Source of the DNA: Stachybotrys elegans
Lineage: Eukaryota; Ascomycota; Sordariomycetes; Hypocreales; Stachybotryaceae
NCBI GenBank assembly: GCA_020746835.1
Contig: JAGPNK010000009.1
Span: forward strand, 186,001 to 250,000
Direction of reading: 5' to 3'
Length of the DNA: 64,000 bases
Part shown: one piece after another, positions 36,601 to 46,891 of the stretch
How the letters are laid out: every line of letters starts with the position of its first letter
How positions within the stretch are numbered: the stretch's first letter is position 1
The notes under the pieces: generated by a model
Seen by the model: the letters and a program-made list of their open reading frames with translations, nothing else
What the model was told of the DNA's origin: nothing
Database searches by the model: none
Made by a program: the position numbers and the translations under genes

Positions 36601-39600
36601 CTACATCTGGGGCGCATCATGGCTGGGCCGGAACAAAATAAATGGAAAGCTAACACCGGCGTCATCAGAGCCGGTCGACGATGGGCCTTGGTCGTTGGAG
36701 TGGCCCTGCTCCAGCTGGATCATCCGGGCGCGAGCGACACGCAAGCTCTCGGCTAGAGGGTGAGGCTCGACGCTGATGGAGTCAAACCCGTAAATGGCCT
36801 CGTCACACACTTCGATGGCGTAGCGTGTCTTGCCCAGCAAGAAGGAACAGCGAGCCAGCTCGATGAGGGCTCCGAGCCGGTCGGGGTGATAGTCCCCACG
36901 ATGCGACGCCATGCGCTTCTGGCTCTCGGTGACTTCTTCCAACAGCTCCTTGGCCTCGGCGTAGCGACCGCGCTGCGACAGTATCGAGGCCAGCGTGTGG
37001 CGCCCAAACAGGGTACCGATGTGGTCACGGCCAAGAGTGCGATCGGCTGCTGGCAGGCCCTGGCGAATCAAATCTTCGGCCTCTGCCGACTCGCCCACCG
37101 CGCACAGTATGATGGCCATGTTGACCATGGCGAGGAGAGTATAAGGGTGCTCCTTGCCTAGTCTCGTGCGGCGTGTCTCCAAGACCTCCCTCATGATGCG
37201 CGGCATTGAGGCGAGGTGTGAGCCGCCGAGAAGAACGGAGACGCGACAGAGATTCTCCTTGGCTATAAGAGTCCGCTCATGGTCGGCACCATGGACTCGG
37301 GACATGGCTTCGACGGCTTCAGAATGGAGCTCAAAGGCCCTTTCAAAATGCTGCCTCTTCCAAAACTTGTGCACAGTGTTACCCAAATGGTCCATGGCCT
37401 CAAGGACATCTGCGTGGTCACGCGGGAGGCGATCCAGTAGCTTCTCTAGGACCTGTTCCTGCAGGACCCTCGCGGCAGTATACCGGCCCTGTTGCCAACG
37501 CGTGCGCCCCAGCTGGCTCATTGCCTTCAGTGTGTCAGTATGTGAGGGCCCCAAGCGAGACGAACAAGTGTCTAGTACAGACTGCTGGAGCTCCGCGGCA
37601 TCGGACGGGCGTCCTAGGCTCCAGTACACGGCAGAGAGAGCCAGGAGAACTTGTCTTGACCGCTTATGCTCCCGACCCAGATATCGACAAAGAAAGCCAG
37701 CCACTTCCTCGAGCAGACTTTCAGCGCTCTCCCAGTGCCCGCACTTTGCGTAGACCAAACTGAACTTGGCGTACATGCGCATCTTGCCTTCATCTGGGGT
37801 CAAATCTGGCAACACCCGCGTGATCCAAGACAAGAGAGGGATTGTGTTGCGTTTCTGCTTGGCCATTGTTTCTGCAGTGTATTTGCGGCATGCCTGGACG
37901 TGCTCGATATGAGGGAGCAAGCTGATGTGAAACTTTTCGTCTACAGCAAGACTCCCAAGAGGGGGCAGAAGGATAGACGCCGCCAGGACTCTCCCAGCCA
38001 CATCTGCCCAGAGGGCTTGGTCGTTGAGCTTCATCCGAGGGCGTTCCCGGGCCCATATATGAACAAGAGGGTGCATTGCATAGCTATCGGTATGGTCATT
38101 TCGTATGATCAGAGACATCTGAGCCAGCTCTCGTAAGGCGTAGCGTATTCGATCCTCAGTATCATACACACTGCTGCCCTGCTGGGCATCTCTGATAATC
38201 TTGGGTAATGCGAGGGGACTCCTGTTTCGGAGCAAGAAGGCAGCAATGGCATGAGGAGCTCCCCGAAGCCTGTCAATCCAGGCATTATACCACAGGATGG
38301 GTCCTGGGTCATCATCGGACTCCTTTTCCGCCTGTTTGGACTCTTGTTCCGGATTCCGTAGCGCTCGGGTGAATATCTCGTGGGAAATGGTTTCCCAGTG
38401 GAAAAAGGCCAGTATGTTGAGAAGTTCCAGAGCATCGAATGTTGCCTCTGTACCCCTTTCCTCCAATCGGTTATAGCAAATCTCCCAAGTAGCGTACACA
38501 GCTATCTCGGAAGCCGAGCTCTTCTCTGTGAGCGGAAGGGTGCGTATCCTTCGTCGGCTTCGACTGTAGTACTCCAAATAGTCCTGCAAGCTACACAGCC
38601 TGTCTCGGATGGCAGCACCGGCATGAACGATTGCCAAGGCGAGGAAACCTAGGGCCTTGGTTATTGTTGAGGCGAGGTCTTCGCAGGCCTTATCCCAAGG
38701 AGTGGGCTTGTCTGAGGCTTTGAGCAAAAGCTGCGTCGCCTCCTGCAGTTCCAGACCGCGAAACTCATAGTAACGAGGCCCAACATTTCCGTGGACCTTG
38801 TAAGCGGGATTCCTTGTCGTGACTAGAATATTGCCTCTGTTTCCTTTGGGGAAGTATTTCTCAAGAGGAACGTTGTCGTCGTCGGCATTGTCGATTATGA
38901 GCAGCCAACGGCGTTCGAGGTTTGAGAGCCAGTGCAGGGCAGAAGCCTCGGTTTTCTCGAGGCCGGCAGTCTCAGCAATGAGGCCCAGAGTCTGTTTGAC
39001 ACGTTCGCTCGTGCTGGCGTCGATCCAAAACACGCCCCAGAAACTATCTCTATTATCCTGCGCAAATTTGCAACAGAACTGCGTCTTTCCGGACCCGCCG
39101 AGCCCATGAATGATGAAACGCCGCTGGAACTGATCGCCTTGTGTGCCTTTTCTGGGCAAAAAGATGTCGCGAAGCTGTCGAAGAAGGGGTTCTCGTCCCG
39201 TGAAGATGCTACTGACCGACTGAGGAACATCAAAATGGTGGTTGGTGGATGCCGATGATATTGTACGTGCTGCAAAGTTGACTGACTCTTGTAGCTCCTC
39301 GAGGGCCGCCAACGCCGGTCGATCATAATGATAACTGTCTGCCGTGTGCATCGAATCTCGGAGATCGGCAATCTGCAACTGGATGCTGGAATCGAGGTTC
39401 TGGACATCCTGGGATAACGATTTGAAAGACTTGGTGCTCGAATCCTGCGAAGTACCAACATCATGGAAAACGATGGTAGTGAGGACCAGCTGCAGCGCGT
39501 TTTGGTACGTTCCCAGTTGAGCTCGACAGTCGCTGAATTCTCTTTCGCGTTTCTTCTTCCTTAGCACCATTCCTACAGTCCTTCCAAAAGCATTCGGTGC

Positions 39601-39939
39601 CGACTGTGCTGGTGTTCCTTGAAAGTCCTCTATCATAGCTTCAAGTTTCGCCAACACGCTGAGACAATTCTTCAGCGCTTTCCCTAGATGCGTCCACAAG
39701 TTTGTGGTGACTGCCTCGTATTCAGGAGAGCATGCTGAAGCCTCGTCAAATCTCGAGATAAAAGTAGATTCCACCGTGTTGCACAATTGTTGAAGCCCGT
39801 CAATGTCTTGCAGTAGTTTGCTGAGCTCCCCCTCGATGACTTTAATATCATTCTGGAGCTGTCGAATATTGTCGCTTAAACGGATGCAGACATCAATGAC
39901 GCCGATGGCGCCCGCAATGACAGAAAAAGGGTCAGCCAT
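36601..39939 (-). CDS. STAND/NLR-like receptor: fungal N-terminal domain, NB-ARC-type NTPase, TPR array
   Basis: A single 1112-codon exon. The N-terminus (MADPFSVIAGAIGVIDVCIR) matches the helical Helo-like N-terminal domain common in fungal STAND proteins, extending to about residue 160. The NTPase has P-loop GLGGSGKT at about 279-286, Walker B RRWLLIIDNADD at 343-354 and an RNBS-B-like VTTRNP near 373-378. The winged-helix region contains MHPLVHIWARER. The C-terminal third (about 760-1070) holds seven degenerate roughly 42-residue TPR units of the kinesin-light-chain type. They are spaced by LG-x-x-H motifs (LGREHKRS, LGPSHTDT, LPRDHADV, GADHERT, LGKEHPYT, LGRDHIGT, GDYHPDRL). Such proteins are known or suspected innate-immunity and allorecognition receptors in fungi; the ligand is unknown. 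It is intact, with no stops, and divergent from the CYP52-like gene. Confidence 0.93.
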   Translation of the reverse strand: MADPFSVIAGAIGVIDVCIRLSDNIRQLQNDIKVIEGELSKLLQDIDGLQQLCNTVESTFISRFDEASACSPEYEAVTTNLWTHLGKALKNCLSVLAKLEAMIEDFQGTPAQSAPNAFGRTVGMVLRKKKREREFSDCRAQLGTYQNALQLVLTTIVFHDVGTSQDSSTKSFKSLSQDVQNLDSSIQLQIADLRDSMHTADSYHYDRPALAALEELQESVNFAARTISSASTNHHFDVPQSVSSIFTGREPLLRQLRDIFLPRKGTQGDQFQRRFIIHGLGGSGKTQFCCKFAQDNRDSFWGVFWIDASTSERVKQTLGLIAETAGLEKTEASALHWLSNLERRWLLIIDNADDDNVPLEKYFPKGNRGNILVTTRNPAYKVHGNVGPRYYEFRGLELQEATQLLLKASDKPTPWDKACEDLASTITKALGFLALAIVHAGAAIRDRLCSLQDYLEYYSRSRRRIRTLPLTEKSSASEIAVYATWEICYNRLEERGTEATFDALELLNILAFFHWETISHEIFTRALRNPEQESKQAEKESDDDPGPILWYNAWIDRLRGAPHAIAAFLLRNRSPLALPKIIRDAQQGSSVYDTEDRIRYALRELAQMSLIIRNDHTDSYAMHPLVHIWARERPRMKLNDQALWADVAGRVLAASILLPPLGSLAVDEKFHISLLPHIEHVQACRKYTAETMAKQKRNTIPLLSWITRVLPDLTPDEGKMRMYAKFSLVYAKCGHWESAESLLEEVAGFLCRYLGREHKRSRQVLLALSAVYWSLGRPSDAAELQQSVLDTCSSRLGPSHTDTLKAMSQLGRTRWQQGRYTAARVLQEQVLEKLLDRLPRDHADVLEAMDHLGNTVHKFWKRQHFERAFELHSEAVEAMSRVHGADHERTLIAKENLCRVSVLLGGSHLASMPRIMREVLETRRTRLGKEHPYTLLAMVNMAIILCAVGESAEAEDLIRQGLPAADRTLGRDHIGTLFGRHTLASILSQRGRYAEAKELLEEVTESQKRMASHRGDYHPDRLGALIELARCSFLLGKTRYAIEVCDEAIYGFDSISVEPHPLAESLRVARARMIQLEQGHSNDQGPSSTGSDDAGVSFPFILFRPSHDAPQM

Positions 39940-40766
39940 AGCGGTTCACGCTGGGACGAGCCGAATATAGGCAAACGGCTTCTTGCCTTCAGAGATCCGA
40001 ATGGCCAGGCCGTAAAATTCCAGAGGATAAACCTGAGCGTCGAAGCTCGGGAAAGCATGAAGCGTTTTGATGCGAGGTGGAGGGCACTCGAGGCTCGTAG
40101 GGGAACGGGACAAGAACAAGCTGGGCGAAAGAAGACGCGGGGAGAAGAAGAAACAGCAGGACGGATAAGCAGGGAAGTGACGGTGGCAAGCATGACCTGT
40201 GCCAACTCCGTGGCTGACCTGCAGGTCATCTACTCATCCTCGAGGGTTTTCTGGTCCTAGAAGCGCAAGAGCCCAAGTAAGGACGAGCCACCTGTTCTCG
40301 TGTCTTCTTATCAGCTCGGGGTATGAATAGATGTCCAAACATCTATTTGGCATTGCAACATGACTTCCTCGAATTATCATCCCCATCCTGGATCCTGTCT
40401 CTCGGAGCGCCAACGATCGCGAGGGGAACAAGTAAGACAGGACAGGGCCAGAAGCGCCCACGACGCTGTATAGTGTGGCAGTTGGTAGCCAATGGCAAGC
40501 AATGCAACCTGGTATCCCGGGAGCCTCTTTGGGACGAACATGGAGTGCCCGAGCGCGCTGGGTGCAACCTGCAGATCAGGCAGCCAATCATGGAGGCCGC
40601 AGCCAGCCTTGACTGATAACTGTTGCTTTGATGTGCCAGCGATCCTCCATATGTAGCTCAAGAGAATGGATAAATATCCCTCTGTACATCCCATGCCTGG
40701 GAGAGCCATAAGTAGCATTAAAATATTCCCTCCCCCCTTGGTGCGAGACTGCTAGCACACGCGAGA
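39940..40766. other. divergent spacer between the NLR and CYP52-like P450 genes
   Basis: An 827-bp spacer between two start codons. Several 70-117 codon frames overlap on both strands but none resembles a protein. It presumably carries both promoters. Confidence 0.55.
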
Positions 40767-42690
40767 ATGGCCTTCCAAAGATATGGCGTGATAGTGTCGT
40801 TGATGGCGGCGTTGTTGGCCTGGAGGTGGCATATGCGACGACAGGTAGGCAGCCAATATTGACTTACGAGGATTTCTTGGCAAGATCACAGTGACAAGTC
40901 GGTCAATTGGCGCTGCATTGCTGACTCTGTTCAAGACAAACAAAGCAGAGCGTTCTTTTGCCCTGGCGCATGGCTGCCAGCCGCTGCGGCCATGGAAAGC
41001 TGAACAGCCTCTGGGGCTGGATATGCTGGCGAAAGCATTCAAATACTCGGGCCAGATGCGAATCCTGCAGTTCTTCCTCGAAGTCGTCGAGACGTCTGGC
41101 ACCACTTTTGAACAAAACCTGTTGGGTGCGCGCAGTGTCGATACCATCGATCCAAGGAACATTGAGGCGGTCTTATCGACCAACTTTGATGGTATGGCTG
41201 GAGGAATAATCTTAGGCGAGACAAGGTGCAGGATGATCTGACCATTCCACAGACTATAGCCTCGGACTTCGTGCGCCGACTTTTCGACCGCTGCTTGGCA
41301 GTGGCATATTCACACAAGATGGCTTGGCGTGGAAGCATTCCCGACAGCTCCTCCGGCCGCAGTTTGCTTCGAACCGATCAAAGAACTTCGAGTACATCCA
41401 GAAATGCGTCCAGGATCTCATTGCTGCCATTCCAAGAGACGGAGTAGTTGATCTTCAGCCTTTATGCTTTAAACTGACATTCGATACGACCATGTTTCTC
41501 CTTTTTGGTAGTTCTGTTTCTGACGCAGGCTGGGGTCAGGTTTCCGGGCAAGAGTCCGACTTTGCCAAAGCTTTCAACACGGCTCAGGACTATCTCGCCC
41601 ACCGTGGGCGCCTCGGGCCGTTCTACTGGGCCCTTAACAATAGGAAATTCCGAGAGGCCTGCCGGACGTGTCATCAATTTATAGATGAGGCCGTGGTGAA
41701 AGCCTTGCAGACCTCTGCCCAGCGAAAAATGACCAGGGAGCAGCAGGGAGATTGTGCAGAGGACGAAGATTATGTCTTCGTCGAGGCTCTCCTACAGCAG
41801 ACGACAGACCAGCAGGTCATTCGAGACCAGTGCCTCAATGTGCTTCTTGCAGGACGGGATACCACAGGGTGCTGTCTCCAGTGGACATTGTACGTATCGC
41901 AGAGCTTCTGCCCTCGCCCCGATCCCCCAACTTGATGCCCCTATGAAGTCTCGGGTCGTGCTCTGACTCGCTCAGTTGGCTGCTTGCCCGGCACCAGAAC
42001 GTCCTTGGTCGATTGCGGAGAGAAATAGAACAAGTACTGGGCTTGGGTGCTGATGCTCCTCCACCGAAGCGAGAAGACCTGACCCGCATGCCATATCTCA
42101 ACCTGGTCATCAAAGAAGGTAGTCGGCGACGGCCCGGTTTCTAAGCTGAAAGCACGCTTTCAATGGACACCGCTAATGCTGTTATTGGTGCAGTTCTGAG
42201 ACTCTACCCTTCTGTGCCAGTCAACTCCCGCGAGGCAGTGAGACTTACGACACTGCCGGTAGGCGGTGGCCCTGATGGCACGTCGCCTGTCCTGGTGCGG
42301 CCGGGGGAAGGTGTTGGGTACTGCGTGTACGCAATGCATCGCCGCAAAGATATCTATGGTGATGATGCCGACAAATTTCGGCCTGAGCGTTGGGAAGATG
42401 ATTCATTGAAGGACATTGGCTGGGCCTATCTCCCATTCAATGGCGGGCCACGGCGATGCTTGGGTCGTAAGTAAAACACCCTGCAGATGGTTGATAACTG
42501 ATGTTCACACTGCATGGCAGAGGAATTTGCGTTGCTGGAGGTTACATATGCTGTCGCGAGAATAGTCCAGGCCTTCCCTTGGATTGAAGTTCCGCCGGGC
42601 TCCCAAGACGTTGAAGTTGGTATGGAGAAGCAGACGTTAACCTTGGTAGTTGCTAGTGCTGAAGGCTGTGTTGTTTCCATGAAGAGTTGA
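40767..42690 (+). CDS. cytochrome P450, CYP52-like (alkane/fatty-acid omega-hydroxylase type)
   Basis: Predicted endoplasmic-reticulum P450. Exons: 40767-40844, 40885-41191, 41253-41889, 41976-42118, 42194-42466, 42521-42690, giving 535 residues. The first exon encodes a membrane anchor ([17 protein letters not shown]). CYP52-family hallmarks are EAVLSTNF followed by the [19 protein letters not shown] region, [17 protein letters not shown]-helix [21 protein letters not shown] (ExxR in VIKEVLRLYP), FRPERW and haem loop [13 protein letters not shown] with Cys at about 477. Family members hydroxylate n-alkanes and fatty acids at the terminal carbon, supplied by NADPH-P450 reductase. The first intron is only 40 nt and its acceptor was chosen to keep the frame, so this junction is the weakest. 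It converges on the ceramidase gene with 126 bp between stop codons. Confidence 0.9.
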
Positions 42691-42816
42691 GAAGGAGAGG
42701 CTAGTCTAGTAAGGGATTGAATCCATACATCAAATGCTACCTAATTAGGGTCTGAACAAACAAGCCTTGACCATAACCACCCAACCACCAGGCAGGCAGG
42801 CAGCTTCATCATTGGC

Positions 42817-43754
42817 TTATTCCTTCTTTTTCTCTCCATCTCCATCTCCATATGGCTCTTCCCGCACCTCCCTTGCCACATCCATGAACTGACTGGCGCC
42901 CATGGCCGTCAAGATATGCCACCAGCCGTGGAATTCGAACAGCCACGCCCAAGGCAGTCCGACCCAACGGCGTATGCTCCTGAGCTCGGCACAGTACTCC
43001 AGATCGATGTTCCAAAGTATGTAGCCAAACACGCATATGGATATGGCCTTCCAGGTTCGAAAGTTCCAGTCGCGAGACTTGGCTCTCGGAAGCTCTGGCT
43101 GGAGCCAATGGAACAGATATTGGCTTCTCAGGATGACGAGGCCTATGCCGCTCGCAAAGGCAATCACCTGATAGATGATCAAGGGCGACTGGAGATAGAA
43201 CGCTGCAAAGGCCGAGTAGACGATGAAGAGCGCCACCGATATGAGCCGAGCCTTTGCAGGTGGTTGCCGCGCCGTGTATGTGGCCTGGAGCATGGACCAA
43301 GTCAGCCCAAGCATGGAGAACTCATCGGCAAACTCGAGCGTCTGCCGGAGAGATGCGTGAAATAGGAATGAGCCAATGCCGAGCCCCATGAGAGAGATGG
43401 ACATGAAGTCCAGCTTTGGTGCGAAGAGGCCCCTATGCCCCGGGCCATACATGTATCGCAGAGCATAGTACACTACATAGGCGGGCAACCGTCAGTTAGA
43501 TTGACGGCTTGCGAGGGGTCTTGAAGGTCAATTGGTACCGTATGCAATGTTGGAGACCGAGTTGATGAATTCGGCAAGGTACAGGGTCATGGCATAGTCT
43601 TCTTCGCAGAAGCTTTTCATCCGGTTAGCACGTATCGCAGCCACAGCGACGGACTTGAAGCTTCAGTTGCTCACTTTGCCCTGCTTGTCGGGGGGCTCCA
43701 AGTCCCCCTCAGCGCAAGAGGATCGCCTTCAAACCGGATGTTATGGTGTCCCAT
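42817..43754 (-). CDS. alkaline ceramidase (YPC1/YDC1 family)
   Basis: An integral-membrane amidase that hydrolyses (phyto/dihydro)ceramide to a sphingoid base and a fatty acid in the ER/Golgi. Exons (5' to 3'): 43754-43675, 43612-43539, 43472-42817, giving 269 residues. The N-terminus GTWSPPTSRANFCEEDYA is typical. Predicted metal and catalytic residues lie in FLFHASLRQTLEFADE (H, S and D) and in the C-terminal FHGWWHILTAMGAS, which supplies two His. About seven membrane segments are visible. The start at MGHHNIRFEGDPLALRG was chosen because it joins in frame to the conserved CEEDYA block, whereas the downstream ATG (43620) would lose it. Introns are 62 and 66 nt. The neighbouring CYP52-like gene also acts on lipids, but a functional link is speculation. 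Confidence 0.94.
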
Positions 43755-44221
43755 CTTGGAGAGAGGACAGCCGTGAAGAACGCTGTCTGTCCTGGCGCTC
43801 CGGAACGATGTTATGGGCGCTCTACCTGTAACGAGGAAAATTGTCGACGTGAGAATTTGCGGCTGAAAAGGCAAGACTGTTTCGGGAGAAAAGACTGCCA
43901 ACAGTGCTGAATGGGCCCCCCATTGGCCAGGATGTGTTGCAGCCTCACCAACACGGTATCATTTTATCCAGTCATATTACACCCAGCCTTTGTGGGATTG
44001 CAGTGTTGATCTCACGCTGGCCCGGGAAGTTATAGTTCCCACTGCACACACAGATGTTACTCATCTGTCACTCACTCAAGTCACCGTGCCTTATCTTCCC
44101 AAGTCCAAGAAATAGGCCGGGAGGGCGTATCCTGAGCTTCATCAGCAGCAACCCAGTGGATGAGGCATGCCGCAGCATTCTAGTATCACAATGTGTTCGT
44201 CGACGTTCAACAACCCAACCA
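43755..44221. other. intergenic region between the ceramidase gene and tRNA-Gly
   Basis: It holds the ceramidase promoter and leader and the immediate 5' flank of the tRNA. An in-frame upstream ORF portion exists to 43901 but lacks conservation before MGHHN. Nothing else is seen. Confidence 0.5.
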
Positions 44222-44303
44222 GCGTGATTGGTTTAGTGGTAAAATTCTCCGTTGCCATCCGAGCAGCGTCGGGGAGCCCTGGGTTCGATTCCCAGATCAC
44301 GCA
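44222..44303 (+). tRNA. trnG-GCC: tRNA-Gly (anticodon GCC) with an 11-nt intron
   Basis: The acceptor stem GCGTGAT pairs perfectly with ATCACGC, and the discriminator base is A at 44303. A-box-like GGTTTAGTGG and B-box-like GGTTCGATTCC are present. The T stem is CTGGG/CCCAG with loop TTCGATT. The anticodon stem-loop reads CTCCG-T-T-GCC-A, then an intron of about 11 nt (TCCGAGCAGCG) after position 37, then T-CGGGG. The intron sits at the canonical 37/38 site and is spliced by the tRNA endonuclease. Confidence 0.93.
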
Positions 44304-45088
44304 GCGTTTATTCTTTTGCCGTTTGAGTTGACGCGTAGGGATTTCTTTTTTGCTGCTGGGTCAGAGTACTTATGAACGATGAAGAAGTGATTGGGGGACC
44401 AAGAGACTGTCCTATGGTTGGTTGGCTGTGGATCCAATTATGACTGTCCATGCTGCCCGGATGAGCAACTCTTGAAGTCAGCCAGCATGAGCCATGGCTC
44501 CGTCATGGCGCAGAGGGTATGGGCAAGGTTGACCAGCGACCCCATTCCGGCTCGATCTGGATGCATCACTGCGAGTCACGATGAGTCAATGGCCGAAAGC
44601 GAAAAGCTCGCCCTCGCCTGCAGCGGAAGAGTCACCCGTCCCTGTCAGCGCTCCACAAGCCACCCGTACCAACTCGAAGCATGGAACAGATTGACTCATA
44701 GCAGGGGCGTTAGCAGAGAGAGAGAGGCACAGGGCAGGCAATTGACCACTGAGTCGGGCTTGTGTGAGAGGAAGAGTGCCCGCCCAGTGGAGGGTCATGG
44801 AAGAAGGCAGGTTTAGTGGCCGAGGCGGGCCATCTCTCAGCCACATTGGGGGGTAACTGACCCAGCCAAAAGCTCCAGGTCCAGGTGCTTAAAAATCCAG
44901 CTCTGCCGCCACCTGATAAGGGACCTTGGAAGAAAAAAAAAACCAACACCAACACCACCGACAACCAAGACCTTTCACACTAATCGCCAGCTTCCTTTGG
45001 TTGTCGTCACCACAGCCAGACCTCTTCCCCTTCTTTTACACCTAGAAAGTCTAGCAAAACCTTTTTTTCCCCTCACAAAGAATCCATC
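44304..45088. other. intergenic region between tRNA-Gly and eIF6
   Basis: No coding sequence is supported. The right end (about 44885-45088) is pyrimidine-rich with a poly-A tract at 44932-44943 and probably contains the eIF6 promoter and leader. A T-run just after the tRNA (TTTCTTTTTTG near 44341-44351) may act as the RNA polymerase III terminator. Confidence 0.5.
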
Positions 45089-46051
45089 ATGGCTGTCCGC
45101 GCGCAGTTTGAGAACTCGAACGAGTATGTTGTGACCCCCCCCAGCCTGGATTGAACCCCGCCCCCGCCATCCATCACAGCTTCGCATCGCCGCAAGCCGT
45201 AGCAAAAGGCTCGATGGCGTTGCGCCCTCCCATACATTCGCAAACAGCATACTGACCTGCTCCTCTCCTATAGAGTCGGTGTCTTCTCAACACTCACAAA
45301 CTCCTACGCCCTAGTGGCTCTCGGTGCCAGCGAAAACTTCTACAGGTTTGTACTCCCAGCAGCCATTCGACAAAAGAAACTCCCCCCCCAGGCAGGCTAA
45401 CATGATCCTCTGCGCAGCGTCTTCGAGGCTGAACTGCAGGACATCATCCCCACCGTCCGCACCACCATCGCTGGCACCCGCATCATCGGACGCCTCACCG
45501 CGGGCAACCGCAAGGGTCTCCTCGTGCCCACCACCACCACCGACCAGGAGCTGCAGCACCTGCGCAACTCCCTGCCCGACTCTGTGCGCATCCAGCGCAT
45601 CGAGGAGCGCCTCTCGGCCCTGGGCAACGTCATCGTAACTAACGACCACATCGCCCTCATCCACCCCGACCTCGAGCGCGAGACTGAGGAGATCATCGCC
45701 GACGTCCTCGGCGTCGAGGTCTTCCGCCAGACTGTCGCCGACAACGTCCTCGTCGGCAGCTACATGAGCCTGTCCAACCAGGGCGGCCTCGTCCACCCCA
45801 AGACCAGCATCCAGGACCAGGACGAGCTGTCCAGCCTGCTCCAGGTCCCTCTTGTCGCCGGAAGCGTGAACCGCGGCAGTAACGTCGTCGGCGCCGGCAT
45901 GGTCGTCAACGACTGGATGGCCGTCACTGGTCTCGACACCACCGCAACAGAGCTCAGTGTTATTGAGAGTGTCTTCCGCCTAGGCGAGGGCATGGGTCCC
46001 AGCAACATCAACACCAACATGAAGGACACCATGGTGGAGAGTTTCTACTAA
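45089..46051 (+). CDS. TIF6: ribosome anti-association factor eIF6
   Basis: Binds the 60S subunit at uL14 and prevents premature joining with 40S; also needed for 60S biogenesis in the nucleolus and released by the Sdo1-Efl1 system. Exons: 45089-45123, 45274-45345, 45418-46051, giving 246 residues, the normal family length (about 245). The start [41 protein letters not shown] and the repeated pentein-fold units ([48 protein letters not shown]) are highly conserved. The introns (150 and 72 nt) fall near the 5' end, as is usual for highly expressed fungal genes. Codon use is strongly C-biased at third positions, consistent with high expression. Confidence 0.97.
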
Positions 46052-46891
46052 AGGGCAAACAACAATCTTTGCCTCTTGTGTTTTCTTCTTTGCTCATCAT
46101 GATGTTCTATCCATGCAGGTGCCTCTGTATTATTCTCCATACTCCTCGGTAGGAGGGAGCAAGTACACAGCAACGGACTCTCTCTTTCTCTCTTTTTTCT
46201 TTATTTCTCTCTCTCGGGTTTTTGGCGATCTTTGGTATTCCTTTTCTTGCATTGCGGAGTGGCGGCTGGAACAAGAACCGAGAGGGGGAAAAAGAAACAA
46301 CACATATAGTGGGCGTTATTCTACTTCGGTTCTGGTCACGTTTCTGGGAGGGACGAGAGCGTTTAGAAAAGGACCAGGGAAACGGGCTTTTCTGTAGTCT
46401 TTGTGCTTCTTACATCTATTCATCTACCCGCCTAAGGTAGACATCTCGGAGGGGGGAGGGGCGATTGTGTCAATACCATACCCAAGCTTGATTGATATTA
46501 AGCTTCTTTGACGATGACAACCACAAGAAAACAATAAAGTAAAGCTTGCGTGATTTTCAACCTGTGATCCAACCTGGCCCCAGCCCTTTCATATTGCACA
46601 TGAGACACCTTGAGGCTGCTTGGGCCTGTCGTTGATGTTAAGAGTCACTTTACTTGCAGGTTGAGAAGACCCCTCCTACTTACGCTCACCGCCTGCCTAA
46701 TTGGGCCCAGAGCTTAGACACCCCACCATCGCCATATGTACAATCTCGCTGCTTTTACCAAGCATGCCGATATTTTCGTGCTATACGCTTGAAATCACCA
46801 AAAAGCTCACCCAATATTTCCACTATCATAATATTCATGAAAAAGCCCCAATAGAATCAGCCAAAAGAGAGAGAGAGGGAAAAAAAGCACC
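46052..46891. other. intergenic region between eIF6 and EFM4
   Basis: The eIF6 3' untranslated region and the EFM4 promoter lie here. It is AT- and CT-rich with no supported ORF. Confidence 0.55.
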
